Part shown: positions 34,363 to 45,946 of the stretch, one piece after another
Numbering within the stretch: position 1 is the stretch's first letter
How the letters are laid out: the number at the start of each line of letters is the position of its first letter
Source of the DNA: Boswellia sacra
Taxonomy: Eukaryota; Streptophyta; Magnoliopsida; Sapindales; Burseraceae
Direction of reading: 5' to 3'
NCBI GenBank assembly: GCA_013180625.2
Contig: SNVD02013928.1
Location: 20,516-84,515, forward strand
Length of the DNA stretch: 64,000 nt
Made by a program: the position numbers and the translations under genes
Notes under the pieces: generated by a model
What the model saw: only the letters and a program-made list of their open reading frames with translations
The model's database searches: none
Told to the model about the DNA's origin: nothing

Positions 34363-37330
34363 ATTATTTGTTTCAATACATGCATTAGTTTGGAAATAAT
34401 ATAACATATAAATTAAAGCAAGAAAATGGACAAAGTACGTATAATAATGAGTAATGCTACATACTCCAAAAATAATATCAAAATCATGCATTTCAAATTA
34501 TGTAGCTTTCACTTGAAGGTAACACATCATTTATTACATTATTACATGTCAATTATTACTAAAATTTACATTATTTGGAACAAAATTGGACTAAATAACA
34601 TTATTCTTTAATGATAATGATAGTGCCCCTACATGGTCGGGTTAGCTTGTAGTATTAAATAGTTTAGAATACATAATCACCCTCATGATTAATTAATATG
34701 AGATGTAAAAGAAAATAATAAATAATATATTTAATATATTTTTCTTCTCAAATCGATTGAGGGGACTGCGCTTAAGTAATTTTTATTCGATCCACTATTT
34801 GTATGCAGGCAAGAAAATTCCTACGAAATCGAACCGTTTTTTGTTCTTTAACTGTGAGCTTTTAATTAATGAAATTGTGTAGCCTTTTTTTTTTTTTTAT
34901 CCATCTCTCGTTCTGCATCTGATTTTTTGAAAATGCTGAAATTGTTTCATTCAAGAAATGTAGTCCTCAATGGTCATTTCAATATTATTAAAAGGGAAAA
35001 CTAATTAATCTATGCTTTATGTATGTATATACCATGTTTTATACATCTATGTTAATCCATATATATACTGTGCGTTTTGCTATCAGATCTGGCTCGCAAG
35101 TTGCTACATCTGCAAGATAGTCTACAAGCCCTAGCTGTGGCTCGTGATAACCATGAGATGACGGCATTGCATTTGTTGGCCAAGATTCCCTCAGCATTTA
35201 CTAGTGAAAGCACGGGATCAATATTGAGGACAGTTAAGAACTGGTGTAAGTTTCTCTCTCATTTAATCCATAGCAATGATCATTATGTACCTGTGGTTAT
35301 ATTCAATGATTATATACATTAAAGTCATGAATTGTAAATTTGTAGTGGAGGAACATGTTCCAACCTATAAGGTGATTATATTCAACAATTTTATATGATA
35401 AAGTACCATGTGAATTTGTCTTAGCGAAACTAGGTATCAAATTTTAAAAGGTTAATTAACTTGATTTGAGTTGAGTCATCTATATATTGTTTGTCGAAAT
35501 CACCAAGCCTTTATATGTGTTGAGTTTGGCTATATATGTTAAACTAAGAAAATAAATAAATAAATAAAGAAGAAGAATAATCTATTAAGTAGAAAGATCC
35601 ATTCCCTTTATAAATCAAAAACCTTTTTCCTTCGATTATTTGATATAAGATAATAATTTACGTTTACTAATATAATAATGTTAATAAATTAATCATTAGT
35701 TGTCGTTTTCGTATGTTGGTGTGAATGTCAAAATGGTTAGCAAATATATCGAAGTAGACAATCAAGAACAAAATTTAAAGGTAAACTGGAATTTTTGAAC
35801 AAAAGCTGGTTTTGAGTGAAGGGAGGAGCTGTGTTCATTTACTTGCATGCGATAATTTCTTTAAAAGTAGTAGCTACTATTGAAAACTTCTTTTCAGTAA
35901 TCCTGCTAATTAACAACTTTTTTTTAAATTTTTTTCAGTAATCCCAGCAGGAATGAATTGTACTACTCAGGAAAGCAACTTATCAGCCCAAGCCCTTCTA
36001 TTACTCAAAGATCTTTGGAAGGAAATATTACGTCAAGAATACCCGAGCGTTGAGGATTTCATAAGCCGACCGAGAAACACAAACTTATTGTTTGATGCAG
36101 CTAGATTGGGAAACTTCAAATTCTTGGCTGTACTCATTCGCCGTTACCCCCGTTTGCTTTATCAATTAGATCAAGAAGAAAGAAGCATATTTCATATTGC
36201 AATTATGCACCGTCAAACCGCTACGTTCAACCTAATCTATGACTTAGGTCTTGATAAGCAGCTGATAGCAACCTATGAAGATAAAAATGGCAATAACCTA
36301 TTGCATCTAGCTGCAACTTATTTACCGGAAGGAAGAGCAGCCAGTGTGGTCCCAGGTGCGGCTCTAGAAATGCAACAAGAATTAATTTTGTACAAGGTAA
36401 ACGTTTCCATCTTCATATTAGTCACTTATTAGTTTTTCTCCTGTTGCTTCAAGAGCTTTCCAAATCTCTGATCATACTAGGGACAAGTCCCCAATCGAGT
36501 AGTGATATAATTATATCTTGTATACCATTCCATGATAAAATTTTTTTTAAAAAAATCGATTTATGACATTTACGATGAATAACGAGGCATGTTAATGATA
36601 TAGGAGGTTGAATCGCTTGTAATGCCTGAGTACAAAGAAAAGAAAAATGGCAACGGTGTTACACCTCGAGAATTATTCAGCAGCCAGCATGCCAAATTGT
36701 TGGAAAGAGGAGAAAAGTGGATGAAACAAACAGCCAAGTCATGCTCGCTTGTTGCCACACTTATTGCTACTGGGGTTTTTGCAGCTGCTTTCGATCTACC
36801 TGGTGGCGGGGGTAATGGGGCTGGTGAGAGTAATACAAATGGAACATCTGTTAGTCTAACAAAGACTACTGCCTTTGATATTTTTGCTATTGCAGATGCG
36901 GTCGCACTATCCTCCTCTTCAATTTCGATATTAATGTTCTTATATATTCTCACATCACGTTATGCAGAAGAGGATTTTCTCTGGTCATTACCACTTAAGT
37001 TGGTGGTTGGAATCGCAACTCTTCATATCTATAGTCGCCATGATGCTAGCTTTCAGTTCAAGTTATTTCTTGACTTTTGATCAGCATCGATTTAGAGGAA
37101 CATTCCCTATTACGATCACTTCACTTGTATCTCTGTCTGTCCCCGTATTTGTATTGTTACAATACGAACTTTTCAGGGACATACTGTACTCGTCATTCCG
37201 TTTTAGGTTTTCTATTAGGCATGGAGAATCTCTCTTTGGAAAAGAAAGAAGGTTCATGCCCTGTAGCTTCCCCCGTCCCTGCATCGGCGGCGGACCAACA
37301 GAAAACAGGGATGAAGCTCCACAAGCTTGA
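33593..37330 (+). pseudogene. Ankyrin-repeat, PGG-domain membrane protein gene (ACD6/ITN1 type), frameshifted near its end
   Basis: Five exons with GT-AG borders and consistent phase: 33593-33650, 33800-34291, 35087-35245, 35939-36396 and from 36604. Exon 2 encodes ankyrin repeats (RLHRAALNGDVKKV, then KGNTAFCYAAIAG, then RTPLHIAALFG). Exon 3 continues (ALAVARDNHEMTALHLLA), and exon 4 has more (NLLFDAARLGN, RSIFHIAIMHR, NGNNLLHLAA). Exon 5 holds the PGG domain, with HAKLLERGEKWMKQTAKSCS, the first membrane helix ending FAAAFDLPGG, then two more helices. Family members sit in membranes and act in defence, salicylic-acid and stress signalling. As written, the frame stops at 37080 after 547 codons. 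Near 37020 the third helix passes into the +1 frame, which continues FISIVAMM to a stop at 37328. One base has been lost, so the fourth helix is cut off. The rest is clean, so this is either a young pseudogene, an allele, or an assembly error. Confidence 0.85.
34322..34360. repeat. (TA)n microsatellite in intron 2 of the ankyrin gene
   Basis: About 19 TA units, 30 bases after the 5' splice site of the intron 34292-35086. Confidence 0.92.
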
Positions 37331-37829
37331 AGTTGTATTCCAATTTGAAATGCTCACTGCTTCAGTTTCCATTCAAGCGTGTGGATCTATGTATATTCCA
37401 ATAATAATTGGAAACGGAGTGTTGATAGAAAATGTGCCTTCAAGGATCATTCCGATGTGCGAACTTAACAAATCGAAATCATAAGGTAAATAGTAATCTA
37501 GGTACCTACCTTTTTTTTTCTTTTATATTTTCTGTTTTCTACGATTTTACTTTTTGTTCTTATAAAATGCAAAATTCTTCTTCAGCTATTGTTAAACCAC
37601 AGAATCACACACACTTATATAACACAGAAAGTACGAAGGCAAGACAAAATTGTTTTCTTATTTTTTCTTCTATTTTCATAAGTCATTCATCAAAAATAAA
37701 AAGCACTTTTGAGTTAATTAATTAATTGCTAATAATAGTAATTATGATTATTATTACTATTATTTTTATTTTTATTGTTCTCACTACTCCTATTATTATT
37801 ATGTATTAAATTCTATGTACTAAATTATT
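37331..37829. other. 3' flank of the ankyrin gene
   Basis: AT-rich, with poly-T and (ATT)n stretches. It could hold the 3' untranslated region. No gene is supported. Confidence 0.4.
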
Positions 37830-38616
37830 ATTGTGTACTCTCTCGTTTTTCAAAATCTCACATGACATTCGGTAGTCTCAAAAATGTCTCAAAAATCTCG
37901 TAAATTGACTTCTGTTAAATATTTAGTTATGGTATTGGTAAAAAATGTTATTCAACTAATTGCAACTCTTTGATCAAAACTTAGTCAACAATTGACCAAA
38001 ACCTGAAGTATTATTAGTAAATTAAAATCCTTTAAAAATATTTTATTGAAAGCGAAGAAAAAAAGGGAGTAAAAATTTTTTAAGATAATGATTATATTAA
38101 AATACTAAGTCTTAAAAGATGTTATATTAAATAGTACCTAAAACAATAACTAATTGAAAAAACAAAACATTTTTACATTAAAATTACTAATTACATCTAA
38201 TTATTAAAATCTTAAAAAGAAAAAAAAAAACCTTGTGTTGGCTCTTTCAGCCTAGTAGCAGGCCGATCATGATGCTTCGATCTCACCGAGACATTGATGC
38301 CAAAACCATGAAGAACATTAATATTTTCAGATTTTTTTTGTTTATTTTTGCTGTTAAAAAAGTGGTTTTTAGTCTATTATATTGTAATATTAAAATTGTT
38401 ACCATGTGCAATAGCAAATCTGAATATTAAACTATTACAAAACTAACCAAAAAAAAAAAATGAAAAAGCAATGGACAGAGATTGTTCTTTCACTTGGGGA
38501 CTACAAAAGCTAACAGTAGATACAAATTGTGTGGATTGTTTAAAAATATATCAAATTATTATTTGCGGAAAATGATACTATATGCAATTTCAAACTTCGA
38601 AAGTACAAAATTTAAG

Positions 38617-38621
38617 CAAAC
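38617..38621. repeat. 5-bp target-site duplication (CAAAC), left copy
   Basis: CAAAC precedes TGTTGAAAC at 38622 and recurs at 43775-43779 after the right end TTTTAACA. Confidence 0.8.
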
Positions 38622-39141
38622 TGTTGAAACTATAGATCGCACAGAACTTCACATTGATGTAATATTATCTACTTTGAGCTTAAATCCTCATAGATTTACT
38701 TTTGGAATTTGTATTTCCCATATCTAGTCAATGTAGGAATTTGGTCGCACTCCCGACAATCCTCCTCTTGAATAAAGGACCGCATCATTGTGATATTTTT
38801 TCGGACCTCCCCTCAAACAACCATCCATTCGTCTACTTCATCGAGTTCCGCTACCTCGAGAGCTACTCTATCTAGGTTAACTCCTCTTCTTCGTGTTAGG
38901 GTCAGGACACGTACATGAAGCATCATGAGCATACCACCTGGTCCAATAGAGGCTAACCACGGACCCAATCATGAGTTTTAACTGATGCTTAGAGCCCACC
39001 ACCTTAGTTTGGCATAATCGAGGCCCACACCTTCTTCGGCATTCCGAGAATTTCTTTCATGTATTCTCTTGGTTAAGTCTGGGCTTAAACTCTAATACCA
39101 TTTGTTAAGATTATGGATCATATAAAACTCTACATTAGATC
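38622..39141 (-). repeat. TRIM-like unit, left arm of the composite
   Basis: LTR of about 137 bp (38622-38758), polypurine tract in reverse, about 330 bp without coding content, and a primer-binding site in reverse (TCTAATACCA at 39091-39100). About 40 bp of a second LTR follow (TGTTAAGATTATGG). It is similar along its length to 43092-43680. Confidence 0.65.
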
Positions 39142-39395
39142 TCAAATCCTCCATCTCCATAGGACACTGTAGTCTTCTCTCAATATGACTCATCAAAAAA
39201 CCTCATCCTAGACCTTTAACAGATCCGGACAATGCAAAAACTTACACAATGGTACTACCTTCATAGCCATATCTGCTGGATTACCTTTCGTAGAAATCTT
39301 CTCCACTTTTATAGGCCCTTTCACCATAATATTACGAACAAAATGCAACCTCACACCAATGTGCTTAGTATGTTCATGATACATTTGATGCTTAG

Positions 39396-40650
39396 TCAGA
39401 TGTATAGCACTTGTGACACTCTAAGTTCAGCTACCAAACCCATTAACCATAAAGGTTCTTTTATAGCTTCAGCGACAGCTATATATTTTGACTCTGTAGT
39501 TGATAAAACAACAATGGTTTGCAATTGACCTTTCCAACTAACACATCTTCCACCAAATGTGAACATATAATCCATTTGAGACCTCATTTTATCAAGATCC
39601 CTTGCAGAATCGGCATCATCAAAGCCCTCCAAAAAAATTCCTTCTTATTTTATTTTACCAAACATAAATCCTCTACTAATTGATCATTTCAAGTATCTTA
39701 GTAATCAGTTTTACTACTTCCCAATGAACCTTACCTGAATTTGTCATAAACCTGCTGACAACTAATACAGCCTACGTAATATCTAGACGAGTGCACACCA
39801 TCAAGTATATGTATATGACACTCCCTATTGCATTCAAATATAGAATCCTATCCATTTGAAGTTTTTCGTCATCTGTCTTGGAACGATGAGAGTCTGAAAT
39901 ATGCTACCAATGGTACACTAATAGCTTTTCACCACCCATATTAAACCGATGCAAAACTTTTGCAAGATATTTTTTTGAGACAAGAAGAGTGTACATTTGT
40001 CTCTATCTTTGTGAATGTTCATCCCCAATATCCTTTTAGCATTCCCTAAGTCTTTTATGTCAAACTCAGCCCATAGTGACTCTTTTAAGTCTTGAACTAT
40101 CGAGATTGCCTTATTGGCTATGAGCATATCATCATCATACAATAGCAAGTAGACTATATCCAAATATGTAGTTCCCTTTTAGTAAACACAACTATCATAA
40201 GAACTCCTTGAGAAACGCTTGCCCATTATAAATGTATCAAACCGCAAATACCATGTCTTGGACTTTGCTTCAAGCTATACAATGATTTTCTCAGCAAGCA
40301 AACATAATGTTCTTTTCCTAAAAGTTCAAATCCCTTAGGCTAGCTCATTTATATCTTATCTTATAACTCACCATGCAAGAACGCAGTTTTTGACATCCAT
40401 TTACTCAAGCTCAAGATCAAAAGATGCCATAAATGATAGAAGGACTCTGATTGACGTGTGTTTCACCATCGGAGAGAAGATCTCATTGTAATCAATTCCT
40501 TCAGTTATGTAAACCCCTTAGCCACTAGCCTAGCCTCGTATCTAGGCTTCTTACCTAACAACCCTTCCTTTCATTTGAATATCCATTTACAACTAACATG
40601 CTTTTGTTTTTCAGGCTTCTAAATAATCTCCCATGTCTTATTCAACGAAT
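39396..40650 (-). pseudogene. Copia reverse transcriptase and RNase H remnants
   Basis: 39396-39632 encodes the RNase H end (FTFGGRCVSWKGQLQTIV, then LSTTESKY), with the acidic and Glu-rich helix typical of copia. 39918-40163 is the reverse-transcriptase palm end, where the usual YVDD box reads YDDD within LLLYDDDMLIA. Further upstream, fragments to about 40650 are scattered over frames with many stops. It is not functional. Confidence 0.75.
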
Positions 40651-40979
40651 TAATCTTATCTAATGTTGCCTCTTCCACTGGGCGGACTCATCACAATTCA
40701 TGGCCTCAAAATATATAAGTGCCTCATCAATCACATCAACCGTATTTAAAGCATAAACCACAAAGTTAGAGTACTCATACCTTGTTAGAGATTTGATCTA
40801 TCTCATTTTTCTGTCCCTCGTCAGTCTATAATCTAGCTGTGGTGGTTGTCATTACTCAGCCTCAGGTGTATCATCAATTACTTGCTAAAAACAACGCTTA
40901 CATGCTCCACCTCAAAAGCAACTATCTGCAACTAAGAACTAGTTGCCTCAGCGTTGTCTATCTCATAAACTTCACCATA

Positions 40980-42100
40980 CTACGTAATTAATCCCAGAAT
41001 TTCATCTTCAATGAAGACAACATCTCTACTAATAATTGATTTTGATACTTTATAAGCCTTGTAGCACAATCTATAGCTTTTTGTACTTTCGGGGTAGCCA
41101 ACAAAGATACATTTCAATGCTCTAGGCTTTAACTTCTTATCATTCACGTGTGCATATGTTGTATAGTTAAACACTCTCAAGTTGTCATAACTAGCTAGTC
41201 TAATGCACCGTATCTCCTTAGGTGTTTTGTAATCAATAGCTATAGAATGACTTCTATTTACTAAATAAGCTGTAGTACTCACAGCTTCTACCCAAAACTC
41301 TTTTTTCAGTCCTGCATTAGAAAGCATGCACCTAATTCTCTCAATCAAAGTCCTATTTATTCTCTCAATTAAGTCATTTTTTTTTTTGTTGGGTTGGGGG
41401 GAGGGGAGGGAAGTGTTATGCCTAACTATTTTATGCCCCGCAATCCCATGTTTTTTATAACAAGAATCAAACTCATGACTATAAAACTTAAGCCTATTAT
41501 TTGTCCTAAGTTTTTTTACCCTTTTATCAGTCTGAGTTTCTACAAGTTCTTTCCACAGTCTAAACTTTTCAAAAATTTCATTCTTATGTTTCAACAAATA
41601 AAACCACACTTTTCTAGAATAATCATCAATCAAGGACAAGAAATACTTGGTACCACTATATGAAGGCTTACTAGTTGGAGTCCAAAGATTTGAATGCACA
41701 TAATCAAGAGTACTCTTTGTAGTATGAACACTTGTTGAGAAATGTAGTCGACATGGCTTCCCAAAGACACAGTGCTTGCAAAACTCAAGTTTACCCACTT
41801 GATCACCACATAATAACCCTTGACTACTCAACTTCTTCAAACCTCTCTCACTGATAGCCTTTGATGCCAAAGCTTGGTTTCATCCCTATCAGATGCTTCT
41901 CCAACTGTTAGTTTACCAATTAAAACCTCCTCTTGTAACACATATAAGTTATTATGAATCTTGACTTTCATAACAACCAATGCTCCCTTTGTCATACGTA
42001 ATATCCTAGACAATGCCTTGTATTCACAACTAGTTTTATCTGATGTGCCCAAGGAAATCAAGTTCCGTTTTAACCTAGGAACGTGCCTCACTTTTTTCAA
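40980..42100 (-). pseudogene. Copia integrase remnant with pre-integrase domain
   Basis: 41837-42100 encodes the end of the protease spacer and the start of the zinc-binding domain (LWHQRLS). 40980-41870 gives 296 open codons, with the CxxC pair (CKHC), the integrase core and the end of integrase ([17 protein letters not shown]). Two of the three catalytic acids are replaced. The first Asp is Asn61 (VHSNLW) and the second is Asn124 (RTNNRLKF). Glu169 in the N-x-x-x-E-R-x-N-R-T motif is kept. Both changes are GAT to AAT. The long open frame is therefore coding for a dead enzyme. Confidence 0.8.
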
Positions 42101-42239
42101 GATTTTGACAAACCCATCAAGCTATATTATTCTCCATCAAAACTTTTCTCTCATCAATAAACTGATAAAAAGCAAAAAATTCTTTTTTAAGACACATGTG
42201 GAACGTACAGCCTCAATCGAGAATCCACTCACCATCAAA

Positions 42240-43017
42240 TCTCATGTCTAACATTGTCAAAACCTGTGCACCTTAATATACAGATATTGATGCCACAATT
42301 ACATCACCATCTTTAACTCCCTTTTCCTTTTTGTTCTTCCAATCAGGACAGTCATGTCTGAAGTGAACCTTTTTCTTATAATGATAGCATCTCTTCCCTT
42401 ACTTGAATTTAAACTTTGATCTTGAATTTAGACTTTGTCAAACCTTCTCCATTATTTCTAGTGTTTCTCTTAGTCCTAATTCAAGCTCCCTAGATCTCAA
42501 AGCCCCAAGTACATCATATAGATCAATACTATCTCTGTCATATTTAATAGTAGATTTAACCTCCCTGAAATTATCTGATAGAGAGTTCAAAAGAATAACT
42601 GTCTGATTTTTATTTCTAATCTTCTCATAAAAAATCTTTAAGATAAATCATCAAGATTATTTCTAGTGTCGTAGATGGGTCCATCTTAAACCCAAATAGT
42701 TGCTCTTTAAGATAAATATTATTAGACAAAGATTTAGTTATATACAAAGATCTAAGTTTTAGCCAAACCTTTGTCGTAGTATCCTTTCCATCAATTCACT
42801 GCATAACAATATCTGCTAGGTAGAGTATGAGAGTCCTATAGGCTGTCTCCATGATCTCATCTTTCTCCTCCTTAGATAGATCTTCTTTAAGGGTAGTTTT
42901 ATCTTTAAGAGCCTTCGCACACTTCTACTGCATGAGAATTGGCCTCATCTTCTTCTTCCAAAGACCGAAATCACCATTGCTATCAAACTTATCTATTTCA
43001 AACTTTGTTCCTACCAT
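42240..43017 (-). pseudogene. Copia Gag remnant
   Basis: Starts at the minus-strand ATG ending at 43017 with VGTKFEIDKFD, then GDFGLW, the usual start of Tork-type copia Gag. It continues in pieces through several in-frame stops to a degenerate zinc knuckle near 42370 (a Cys lost from C-x2-C). Confidence 0.7.
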
Positions 43018-43091
43018 TGCTTCTCACTTAACAATTTTCATGAACAAGTTTTATCTAGAAACAAGCCAAAACCAAGGCTTTGATACTAGAT

Positions 43092-43774
43092 TATTGAGAC
43101 TATGGATCACACAAAACTCTATATTGATATGATATTATCTACGTTAGGTCTAAACCCTCATAAATTTGCTTTTAGATTCTACCCAAAAAGCCTAATATCA
43201 ATGAATATTTTGTCCACACTTATTGCCCATAATCCTCCCCATGTTTAGCCAATGTGGGATTTTGGTTTCACTTTCAACAATCCTCCCCTCAAACAAAGGA
43301 CCACATCATTATGATATTTTTTAGGGCATCCCCTCAAACAAACATCTATCTATCTACTCCATTGAGTTCTGCTACCTTGAGAGCTACTTTATTAAGGTCA
43401 ACTTCTCTTCATTGTGTTAGGGTTAGGACACGTCTATGAAGTATCCAGAGCATGCCGCTTGGTCAAATCAAATAGAGCCTAACCATGAACCTAATCGTGA
43501 GTTTTAACTAAGGTCGAGGGTCCGCCACCTTAATTTGACATAATTGGGGCCTACCAATCTTTGTTCAGCATTCTAAGAATTTCCTCCTTATATTCTTCTG
43601 CCTAAGTCTGAGCCTGAGCTCTGATACTTACTTCTTAAGACTATGGACCATACAAAACTCCATATTGATATGAGTTCTTTTAGATAGAATCTAAAAGCAA
43701 ATCTATGGATACTAAGGTCCAAAGTGGACAATATCATATCAATGTTAAGTTTTGTGTGGTCCATAATTTTAACA
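43092..43774 (-). repeat. 5' LTR and right TRIM-like unit of the composite
   Basis: LTR 43092-43279 (188 bp, ends CTTTCAACA on plus), polypurine tract in reverse, non-coding part, primer site in reverse near 43615, then 43633-43774. In that last piece about 45 bp of LTR start run into about 95 bp of the same LTR start in inverted orientation, ending TTTTAACA. Confidence 0.65.
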
Positions 43775-44280
43775 CAAACAAATAATATTGATTTTTAAAC
43801 ATAGCTTAGAGGACTTCTCGTAATAGAAAATGACAAACATATAAACAAGCATATATAATATTAATATATAGCAAACTAAAAATATATAGACATCTTATTG
43901 TGCCCGATGATAATTATAAACAGAAAGTGATAAATTGTCTTTGTTCGAAATAACATAAAACCTCTCAATTGTACTTTTTTTTCCTTACTTATAACAGAGG
44001 CAAACCGCATGAATACTTACATACATCCATAGTGAAATTTAGAATTTTTCATCATGAACAAACTAAAACACTATGCATATAAACATGATGAGAGGACCCA
44101 TCCCATGCCGACAAACTAATACATTCCACGAAAACAAATAAAATAGCTTCATGGTAATCCAGCACAACTAATTACATTAAAGAAACATCTCAACAATAGA
44201 ATCGAGTACCAATCTGACACGTATATATGCGTATCTAATACACTTCAACATAACATCCTTTAAGTAAATCGCATCCAAAC

Positions 44281-44756
44281 TGGCTAAGCGCCCAAACGCA
44301 TAGCTCAAAGCATCGGTATATGCTTTAACGGATTCTAAAGACCTGAATTAACTTGAATATGTAATTTTATTTAAAGAAGGATACGAGCTAATTGTTTTTC
44401 AAAATTCACTACTAATATTTATATTTAATACACTCATAATTTCTGTATAAATTTGGTCACTGAATTCTAAACTTAATAAATTAAGCTTCAATTTTCTTAT
44501 AATCAAATGACTAATTGATATACAATCAGTACTGAATTGCAGATGTCGCATCAAGTAAACTAATAAGTACAACAAATAATTAAATCAAGGCATCCTTTGA
44601 AAACCAAAAATCAAAGTACTTCGGCACGAACACTGCAAAACCGTGAGCCCACAAATATTTTGTTCCTTCATAATTTGTCCAAAACTAGCTAGGTCTGTTG
44701 GGTATATAATTAATTAATTAAAGGCGTAGAACCATGCAAATTCCTTAAAATACTAG
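44281..44756. other. Intergenic, nothing recognised
   Basis: AT-rich with no coding support. Confidence 0.35.
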
Positions 44757-45938
44757 GGAATGGATCAGCCAACCCCTCAATATTTGAGGAAAATTAACGA
44801 ACCCCCGTATTTTCAGAAATGGTCATAAACCCCCGATGTTACTTTCTATTCCGTTAAGCTATAAAAGAATGGTTAACAAAGTAATTTCAAATGCCCTGAA
44901 ATATCTGGAATAAAAAAATTGAAAATTGGGGAACATGCTCCAATGAAATATCTGCAAGTCATGTCAATCACTGTCCCATCTTGCTCTTCTTCCCTCTCTT
45001 TTTCGGTACTTTTTTTTTTTTTTCCTTTCGTTTCTTCATCCTTTATCTTGATTGTCAGATTGTTGCTGTGGTGATCCCTTTTTTGCTGTGTTGGTCGGGG
45101 ATTCTTGCGAAGGCTGACTGTTTGTCGTGTTGGTCGGGCTTGTTGCAGTGGCTAAGGTTGTTGTGGTGGCTGGGTGTTCTCTTGGCGATGGGGTATTCGC
45201 TGTGGTGGCCGGCCGTTGATGTGATGGCTGGATGAATTGTGACATTGCTAAGCTAAAGAAGAAGATGAACCAGAAAGAGAAGAAAATAGAGAGAGAGAGG
45301 GAAGAAAGAGAAGAAAAATGAAACAGGGAGATGCTTTTGGCCGTATTTATGATGAAGTGGTGGGGAATCAAAAAGAAAGTGACGAAGAAGAAGAAAAGCA
45401 ATGGAAGAAGAAAGAAGAGGAAGAGAGAGAGAGAGAGAGAAGAGAAAAAAAAAAAAAAAGGGTGAGAGAGAGGGAGAAGATTGATAAGGGAGAAAGTGGA
45501 TTGTGTTCAATTAATTTTTTTTCTTTTTAATGTTAGTCTATGAAGGCATGGCTGGCGACAATGGTGGGAATGTGATCAATTTCTTCTTTTTTGTTTAATT
45601 TCATACATGTATAAAATGGATGCTTTTGCTATTTGCTTTCAAGAAAATCACGTCAGGGCCTGTCAACAGACATTTTATTATTATCATCTTTGCGCCATCT
45701 TCATCCTACATTCCTTCCTGCTCTGACCTCTTTTTCTATTTCGGTCTCAAATGTTCTCTCTCCATTTTCTATCTTGGAGTCTGCATTAGTTAAGGGCAAA
45801 ATAGCCATTGTATAATATGCAGTAAGGGATGTGACAGTTCGTCGAACAGCTGAGTAACGTCAGGGGTTTTTGTGCGTATTTCTGAAGATGTGGGGGTTTT
45901 TGGTTTCCCAAACATTGGGGGTTTGGCTGAAAATCCCC
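44757..45938. mobile_element. Mutator-like element, 1182 bp, possibly carrying captured sequence
   Basis: About 90 bp of inverted termini. The left (TCAGCCAACCCCTCAATATTTGAGG, then TATTTTCAGAAAT) pairs with the reverse complement of the right (TCAGCCAAACCCCCAATGTTTG, then CATCTTCAGAAAT). The flanks AATACTAG (44749-44756) and AAGACTAG (45939-45946) match at 7 of 8, an aged target duplication. No transposase is present. The interior is less AT-rich than its surroundings. Confidence 0.65.
45036..45250 (-). pseudogene. Possible captured gene fragment inside the Mutator-like element
   Basis: On minus, a long CT-rich stretch (45520-45255), like a plant 5' leader, is followed by an ATG and 70 codons very rich in Thr, Pro, Gln, Ser and Asn (start MSQFIQPSHQRPATT, with SPTNTTNS). 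The composition recalls the extracellular region of proline-rich receptor-like kinases, but there is no alignment-grade block. It may equally be low-complexity sequence. Confidence 0.25.
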
Positions 45939-45946
45939 AAGACTAG

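Larger units (their letters stand above)
38622..43774 (-). mobile_element. Composite copia insertion: decayed minus-strand copia element flanked by TRIM-like units
   Basis: The outer ends are TGTTGAAAC and TTTTAACA with a 5-bp duplication. The order on plus is: short LTR 38622-38758; non-coding unit starting with a reversed polypurine tract (atcctcctcttg) and ending with a reversed initiator-Met-type primer site at 39091-39100; partial LTR from 39103; copia gag-pol on minus (39142-43091); reversed primer site 43077-43088; LTR 43092-43279; a second non-coding unit with 'atcctcccctc' and a primer site near 43615; and a rearranged LTR 43633-43774. Units made only of LTR, primer site, polypurine tract and LTR are TRIM elements, so the copia element seems to share LTRs with its own miniature derivative. 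All coding parts carry stops or frameshifts. Confidence 0.7.
37830..44280. repeat. Diverged duplicate, copy 2 (partner 16880-18700), split by a retrotransposon
   Basis: 37830-38621 and 43775-44280 align in order with 16880-18700. The break falls exactly where the copia composite 38622-43774 is inserted: copy 1 reads through from 'gaaagtacaaaatttcaa' to 'catagcttagaggac' without it. Copy 1 therefore serves as the empty site. Confidence 0.75.

Noticed and set aside
42403..43132. Plus-strand frames over the copia Gag remnant
   Set aside because: Antisense shadows of the degenerate minus-strand Gag.
45253..45530. Frames of 70 and 85 codons on opposite strands in a GA/CT-rich stretch
   Set aside because: Low-complexity GA repeats keep the frames open, and the products are Glu/Lys/Arg- or Ser/Leu/Phe-only.
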